The position numbers were made by a program, and so were the translations under genes. A stretch of DNA of 19,885 nucleotides from CG2-30-40-21 sp043806395 (GTDB taxonomy: Bacteria > UBA9089 > CG2-30-40-21). How positions within the stretch are numbered: position 1 is the first letter of the stretch; each line of letters begins with the position of its first letter. This document shows positions 18,001 to 19,885 of this stretch, in pieces. Location of the stretch: positions 1 through 19,885 of the forward strand of contig JAZDHC010000108.1 in NCBI GenBank assembly GCA_043806395.1, written 5' to 3'. The notes under the pieces were generated by a model. It ran no database searches and was not told where the DNA came from. It worked only from the letters and a program-made list of their open reading frames with translations.

Positions 18001-19598
18001 TCTAAAGCAATCTGTAAGTCAGTAAGTTTCACAGGCAGGATTATTTTGAGAGGGGTAATAGAGATTGTGCCTATCCCATTCAAGGTATAACGGCCAGAAA
18101 TACTACTCGGAGCTGCGGTAATATCTATATCGGTAAGCTCAGCAATACCATCAAGTAATAGAAGCCGTGAAAGCTTAGTGATAGGATCTTCTACCTTGGT
18201 TACATTGTAAGAAGCCTCGGTAGAAAGAAATCTCGGAATTATTATTTCTATCCTTAATGTATGCTTGCCTGCGGCAGAGGTAGTAAGTGACCCTATCTGT
18301 AATGTCGTTCCCCCACTAATTCTCTGACTAAACTCACCCATTAAGATACCATCGATGAATACTTGGCCAGTAACATTCCCTTCACCAGTGGCAGTTATCA
18401 TTAAGTTTGCATAGACCACATCGTGCAAGTTGTATGCGGCTGGATGAGGAGCAGGCATTGTCAGGGAGATAGCAGAAATGCTGAACGGAATTCTTTCTTC
18501 TGAGGCAGTGGAACGAAGCTCTACTAATATATTTACCAAGGTTTGGACAGGGTTTGAGTAGGCATCATAGCCAGAGAATTGGTATGTGATGGTAAAGGTG
18601 CCAACTGTTCTGCCGGCAAGCACCCGGGTGCGTAGTTCAGGGGTGATAATTATTTCTTTTATCTGTTGTAATATTGCCCCGGCGGGAATATTAATGGAAA
18701 TAGTTTCTGCCGGGGATTCCTCGATTGTACCGTTGGTATATGTGAATTTCTTGATTAGTCGGTTCAATGTTATTCCGGAGGCACCTAATACCTGCAAGTT
18801 AATCGTAGTTGATTTAGTCGCCTCATTTTGGCTAAAGCTAAGTGCAGAGGGTACAGCGGTTATTTGTAAGGAGCTTGCCATTGCCCGATAAGTAATGCCA
18901 TCTGAGGAGACAGGTGAGCTTAGTAGCCCGGCACCGTTTACTACCTTTACCGTAAAATAATAGGTAGTGCCCTCGGTCAGGCTTAAGCCTGTATGGGTTA
19001 TTGAGGTAGCTAAACCGTTAGAACGCCAGCTAACGATATTATCCATGCCTGGTGAGGTACCGAAGCAATAACGGTATTCTTGTATCCCTGACTGTGGGTC
19101 AGCAGCAGATGACCAGCTACAAATAAGTCTGGTTGGGTCATTAGTCGTTGCCCCTTCATCATGGATGTTTGACGGTGCAGTAGGCGGTAAGGTGTCAGTG
19201 ACAAAAAAGGTAGTTTGAGTAGATATGTCCTGTCCATTGTTAAATATTGCCCGACCAATAAGCGTGTAAGTTCCCTGTTTGATATAAAACTTGCTGATAG
19301 GGATATTCAGCACCTGACCACCACAGTAGCTCTGGCCTGATTCAATCTTGTAATCACCAATATTGAGGCAAGTATCACCTGCAGGATTGCGAACAGTAAA
19401 GGAAAAGGTAGCCGGAAGCTCAGAAGAAGTAGATATCCCTATCTCCATCCTGAAGCCAATCAATTCATTATCATTAAATGTGTAAGTCTCAGATGGACTA
19501 TCATTTAATACAGTAAATTTATTGATAGCCGCCGATTCAGCATGGGAAAAAACTGCAAATAAAAAGAAAACAGCGATTATTGTTCGTATAAAAAACAT
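9087..19598 (-). CDS. giant exported beta-repeat protein with terminal FN3-like domains
   Basis: 3503 residues, first gene of the operon. Start ATG 19598 has GGAGGAG (19608-19614) 9 bases upstream. A signal peptide ends near residue 20 (FSHA-ES). Order of parts: beta domain (25-130); FN3 (133-235, APSNIHDEG ... GTTYYFTVKVVNGAG); CARDB-like beta domains (240-475); a very long beta-rich region (about 480-2280) that includes an alternating repeat at 694-1095 and a Gly-rich stretch at 1945-2010; a helical and coiled-coil region (2290-2735); then Ig/FN3-like domains (2785-3503) with the recurring (D/E)SGI-x-EY-x-YR motif. The end (NENMYVVHKLGR) carries no sorting tail or membrane anchor. No enzyme motif was seen. 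The beta region has the look of repeating-groove (AsmA/TamB-type) or filamentous adhesin proteins, but I cannot assign a family. Probably secreted or held in the envelope by the products of the downstream genes. Confidence 0.85.
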   Translation of the reverse strand: MFFIRTIIAVFFLFAVFSHAESAAINKFTVLNDSPSETYTFNDNELIGFRMEIGISTSSELPATFSFTVRNPAGDTCLNIGDYKIESGQSYCGGQVLNIPISKFYIKQGTYTLIGRAIFNNGQDISTQTTFFVTDTLPPTAPSNIHDEGATTNDPTRLICSWSSAADPQSGIQEYRYCFGTSPGMDNIVSWRSNGLATSITHTGLSLTEGTTYYFTVKVVNGAGLLSSPVSSDGITYRAMASSLQITAVPSALSFSQNEATKSTTINLQVLGASGITLNRLIKKFTYTNGTIEESPAETISINIPAGAILQQIKEIIITPELRTRVLAGRTVGTFTITYQFSGYDAYSNPVQTLVNILVELRSTASEERIPFSISAISLTMPAPHPAAYNLHDVVYANLMITATGEGNVTGQVFIDGILMGEFSQRISGGTTLQIGSLTTSAAGKHTLRIEIIIPRFLSTEASYNVTKVEDPITKLSRLLLLDGIAELTDIDITAAPSSISGRYTLNGIGTISITPLKIILPVKLTDLQIALDSTDISRSTLLAGTVHTQDLTDKLFDLFEGLLPIKELNFGMVDSKWQLMLSGAVKLPESLGNTSVFNLDTAFKVSINGLIGTASTKGTSVCLLDPGIFKLQVKQLTVAASICDSKQEFALHADADFFIPSLPALSKVPLTNMLIKPDGSFSGSITLSSAPSFTLGELNVTLLTSISFDREGIIANGTGSVFVTGRKAEVGFDNFKLGMYSPLSVLSGTATIITGFDIPIGDVVKLGLPASVTLTSVGLLVSGTGSITVACFGESHTSDVNFREFSIIFNPSLEIQSGVAEILNSLKIPIAQVASLEIPLGVSLTKEGITISEVGGILDLKDVSSIPVSFEDFLIGLKPFGIRSGTAAISTRLDIPIGKVVKLNLPTTVSLTSAGLFVSGDGSITVSCFGKKRIAPVNFNKFVIGFGSFKIKDGTAEIQTRIKIPMGTITDLEIPSGLSFNNQGIIIPDGNGSLYIKDVAKATVKFEDLLIAFSPFGIQSGTANIQTSFDIPLGELARFTLSPGVSLNQAGIHVTGTATLQLKDNTSIGANFDDVSYCFADSSMQKGTITFDTGFALKVIGIGSKLSWECCRQNASMTITEIGADYGVLLNLPQQVQLTSAGLGISGTSNIQIKLGDNEVELEAQFKDGFNVAISPLVSVSTGSTVSVSTGSARFLFQGVEYGHLDKSGLQIKWEDLLVKAGLGVLPDKIPLPINEIAYLQIRDNKGSLTVNFQSIGGGKRRIYTEGMMTDLVIPALKGNKDGTPTVKCQVDIVINDKFEPVSGSVTTTMINLNLNDRLGIPLIAEELRYSHPPNGSWSLNLDGKLDLPFTLSGDKGTTNIVFKDIGITSQGLVGTVTCGSYTETHSPTEGYIGSCSLSALTLKINGAQANLGAKKFKISGDVETDLLKEAGSCYPIHFAMGVSTEGIIGTVTPVFTAQKIIDLALAKFEIKKLSGISGPPLTVGLELTKGTQNITVQLDGILTIPDLNNFRVGIDNLVIDKGGIKKCDISCSKGAPLVVNDLFGLDFKFYDVSSSKAISITSFTHSDKTCLSLVLCGGFSIMEDKEVEFSGLQITSDPSISGTFSASSAIEIIPKVLNITQFAFHGGGAVPFFCDIAGNLDLPEPLKLATATAFSFAINSKGEGKFGATVTPSGSPMDFYIAQINLNQIALNLTFGASGLVAKESKISVNAGVKFKNNGNWSSQSTAIDFPVGFDGNINLARVNIPASALSFLPEIKVSDANGGNEKSYPGIDFEIGYLGVDTLGFSVEQERLCFNINGALGLKVTNDVSGGIKFEGFTLKVPKNGNMSNIGIDYGNIRGGSLKIVDIITCNIGSVTIITSPTSLSITKPAGFTGEAPQDATAYSHLGSSTKTVDVQYYYKFADIDINIAETVSGSAKEICVYKISDTVNLCIKNVQFDLEAANFGGSFIYENNLVLFAGGFNLQTISGGAVGKFSKDSFGLFVYAGGLNIPMGPISLNKVGGGFFYKPTARDIEIVENIALPNFSDVVSKAANNIKRPSDIIAAQCGTSVPILFSAHLFAGAAIVNEGLVYVDALLTVTSNYFELLGYAKILRMADPGLKISGAAKFTIGWSPSFYAEGGLWVDVDVIKLIKGSAYFEYYVYTKPETVWAILGGADLKVLSSLDIKTEIFIGEPGFMISGIVSFPFDFYVLSGGMKFNMMVWYETIGDPTFGGYCSGEVWGSLLGGLASVNVGVEGALLCQPTPSFTADIILGAYLKVKAVYVTIFKGSIWVSLGMRGISGGTGRNSRLSNALTDAKNLRAVMESAQKNLSEALDKAKDDLVKEKELLEKALAEAKRAMIESYKIDSQTSKIIGVTLLGLDADYDLRNMYNEFEGKPEVCREIFNNILWDSRAKMLKNLRNSRDINKTAFEKQYPVIDAQSKQVFSKLQEELPKLEEIPSLEEQAQLLNPVKGKRCETITLDDKTKTIQIGFDLDQNIVQTNEQTTKQTYEDSKKFIQEVLVHVDKYKELVAKIDELFKPKGTDTPSLISLSNLYPECFENLMNYYQAYFDYLDKSYGSAVNKQKELISYRDELCLALNSESSSNCITVATKRYEFRKNLYNDAKKARDKKITETDFEKDYPPLKPEDINAEKAKWDDEVWKENSSNWGLEIWNEIPFAGYQRVIEDASFLRGQLTSELIYARKKNFIDAWAEFTKSLDEVYKCRVRLYELLYDLYDELSTTYSGYMLPIASDNKIDIAHLENGAYKEIILEPASISPDLEFGNLCKFKDYYNPKKAQIFEALQVPKITNFTGKCSGIPSPIEKKFSYANISCSFDSSYSQEVVEYGIRLEPPIFDYPIATDWLSLGNKVSNFNMLLTLWEVRENVEYKMYLRARGTAGNYIFRQARFPVIITTNQTSQLSVEDKTKPIIPIIDIGYAYEDNIGTKWISNNDRLFASWRSYDIESGIDEYQYRVLASSGLVVKDWSSAGPMGTMNIRLQDENGKPLLKNNIGYCIEAKAKNGVGLWSETNKSFVVKTDFKPPTIKVKKVGLTPYQPEKVNLWVEWEAIEEESGIGEYAYKLKGIKGNILREGTISEKTNSIVLNNLLLSGELSLEEYGRYIFEISAKDNMGHTSNLATYAVSFIDETPPPRPNNITNLALIHTWIPVNNISTSTIKFRWNSVADLESSVYGYEVAIANEKDIDITYKTLGRDKRYNDLKELENIINQSAQLGILAKSSVLPWTSVRQRLEFDTKNLFLPDGSTIYYFVKAVNGTGLSSIGVAGPFKVDTSPPEILELQSEGKYHNISMGGNQLSFKVKAQDEHTNITQYRGRITKLQRDAETVIATVFGTYSLEGKTITSPTPTLTNGIHYIYLQVANETGLWSNEFKSDGVFVDINLPIGPQINYGNITPLSRLEFRFSATDTTSGIAEYRYRIYDGKTRQYLSMPDVENIKKGWTRWYPVDRNNPVSVPYYNVKPRSVNIIVVRQDLSLMLDKLYVIELQVKDDAGNENMYVVHKLGR
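12545..12733 (-). other. coiled-coil start of the helical region in the giant protein
   Basis: Residues about 2290-2352 read as a long charged helix (LSNALTDAKNLRAVMES, then AQKNLSEALDKAKDD, then KELLEKALAEAKRAMIES) with hydrophobic residues in 3-4 spacing. It marks an abrupt change from beta-strand repeats to a helical region of about 445 residues, which continues to about base 11395 (residue 2735) before FN3-like domains resume. Confidence 0.75.
16021..16068 (-). repeat. 24-bp tandem duplication in the giant gene
   Basis: Bases 16021-16044 and 16045-16068 are identical over the first 21 of 24 bases. The protein shows it as SVSTGSTV followed by SVSTGSAR (about residues 1177-1192). The insertion keeps the frame and adds eight residues at an expected strand-turn position. 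Confidence 0.9.
16314..17519 (-). repeat. six alternating A/B beta-repeat units of 63-70 residues
   Basis: Units start at residues 694, 757, 827, 894, 963 and 1030. The shared frame is (F/L/I)-x-IP(I/M/L)G, a LP-x-x-VSLT-x-x-GL-x-VSG strand pair, then F-x-x-F-x-I, then (I/F)-x-SGTA-x-I-x-T. Units 2 and 4 (type A) carry GSITV-x-CFG. Units 3 and 5 (type B) carry a KDV segment followed by V-x-FED(F/L)LI and PFGI. The A+B pair is 137 residues: the 16-base string CCTATCGGTATATCAA recurs at 16903 and 17314, exactly 411 bases apart. Confidence 0.88.
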
Positions 19599-19654
19599 TC
19601 AATATTTCTCCTCCATCTCATGGAATAGGAGTTGCTTTTAAGCTACGATGTGAT

Positions 19655-19683
19655 AGTTTACCATAAATTTTGGATTATGTCAA
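19655..19683 (-). promoter_or_regulatory. sigma70-type promoter of the five-gene operon
   Basis: On the minus strand, TTGACA (19683-19678) is followed by a 17-base spacer and TAAACT (19660-19655). TGG just before the -10 makes it TG-extended. The start site would be near 19648, giving a leader of about 50 nt with GGAGGAG before the ATG. No other comparable promoter is seen ahead of the downstream genes, which supports one transcript. Confidence 0.7.
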
Positions 19684-19691
19684 GAAATATT

Positions 19692-19885
19692 GTAACTACT
19701 CAGACAGTGGGAATTCACCACAAAGAAACAGAGAAGAATTAATCCGCAGATTACGCAGATGTTCTAATAAAAGAAAGGACAACAAACAAACAAATCTTAA
19801 TCTGCGTAATCTGCGTAATCTGCGGATAATTTTGTCTGAGTCTGTGATTCTTTTTTTTCTCTGTACCTCTGTGGTGAGTAGTTAC
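19692..19885. repeat. composite inverted-repeat element (MITE/REP-like)
   Basis: The ends are a perfect 11-bp inverted repeat, GTAACTACTCA (19692-19702) and TGAGTAGTTAC (19875-19885). Inside are a second, imperfect pair (CACCACAAAGAAACAGAG at 19716-19733 against 19861-19874 and flanks, 15 of 18 matching) and a third, perfect 18-bp pair (19743-19760 with 19809-19826). The right arm of the third pair carries an extra copy of the 9-bp unit CTGCGTAAT. The element has no coding capacity. It could fold as one long hairpin in DNA or RNA. It sits 9 bases upstream of the operon's -35 box. The window stops at its last base, so it may extend further. Confidence 0.8.

Noticed and set aside
9087..19598. 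Naming the giant protein AsmA, TamB or a filamentous haemagglutinin
   Set aside because: The strand-turn pattern is only suggestive; no family-defining motif was recognised, so it is kept as an open possibility.
19743..19826. Possible CRISPR repeats
   Set aside because: The copies are inverted, not direct, with no set of regular spacers; the short direct CTGCGTAAT copies abut each other.

Overview
The window looks like a piece of a Gram-negative, moderately AT-rich (about 40% G+C by eye) bacterial genome, probably a metagenome-type genome from a little-studied phylum. The support is indirect. There are several predicted Sec signal peptides, a predicted outer-membrane beta-barrel ending in an aromatic residue, FN3, PKD and FlgD/sorting-tail-like domains, and an intergenic inverted-repeat element built from 'ccgcagattacgcag' and 'caccaca...cagag' motifs. 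I recall motifs of this style from candidate-phylum genomes (Desantisbacteria, Omnitrophota or Poribacteria-like), but no marker gene is present and I cannot fix the taxon.

Left end (1-518): the 5' end of a nitroreductase-family gene runs off the left edge on the minus strand. A compact divergent promoter region (135-263) holds two strong sigma70-type promoters back to back and a palindrome between them. On the plus strand a small DUF4234-like membrane-protein gene is broken near base 464, right beside the 3' end of the operon that fills the rest of the window.

Main region (490-19598): five genes, all on the minus strand, read from right to left as one likely operon. The order is a 3503-residue exported protein (FN3, long beta-repeat region, helical region, FN3-like domains), a 997-residue exported protein (jelly-roll-like domain, three 118-residue repeats, two PKD-like domains, FlgD/sorting-like tail), a 602-residue exported TPR protein, a 674-residue exported FN3 protein, and a 576-residue predicted outer-membrane beta-barrel. 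The last four are chained by TAATG, ATGA and ATGA junctions, so translation is probably coupled. A promoter with perfect TTGACA and a TG-extended -10 precedes the giant gene. No cytoplasmic enzyme interrupts the set, so the five products probably act together in the envelope: a barrel in the outer membrane, TPR and FN3 proteins as periplasmic or surface scaffolds, and two large secreted or displayed proteins. This is the best candidate in the window for an undescribed system. The function (adhesion, surface-layer display, secretion or envelope transport) cannot be read from sequence alone.

Right end (19599-19885): leader and promoter of the operon, then a 194-bp composite inverted-repeat element with perfect 11-bp ends that reaches the last base of the window. 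I saw no tRNA, rRNA, CRISPR array, transposase or clear rho-independent terminator.
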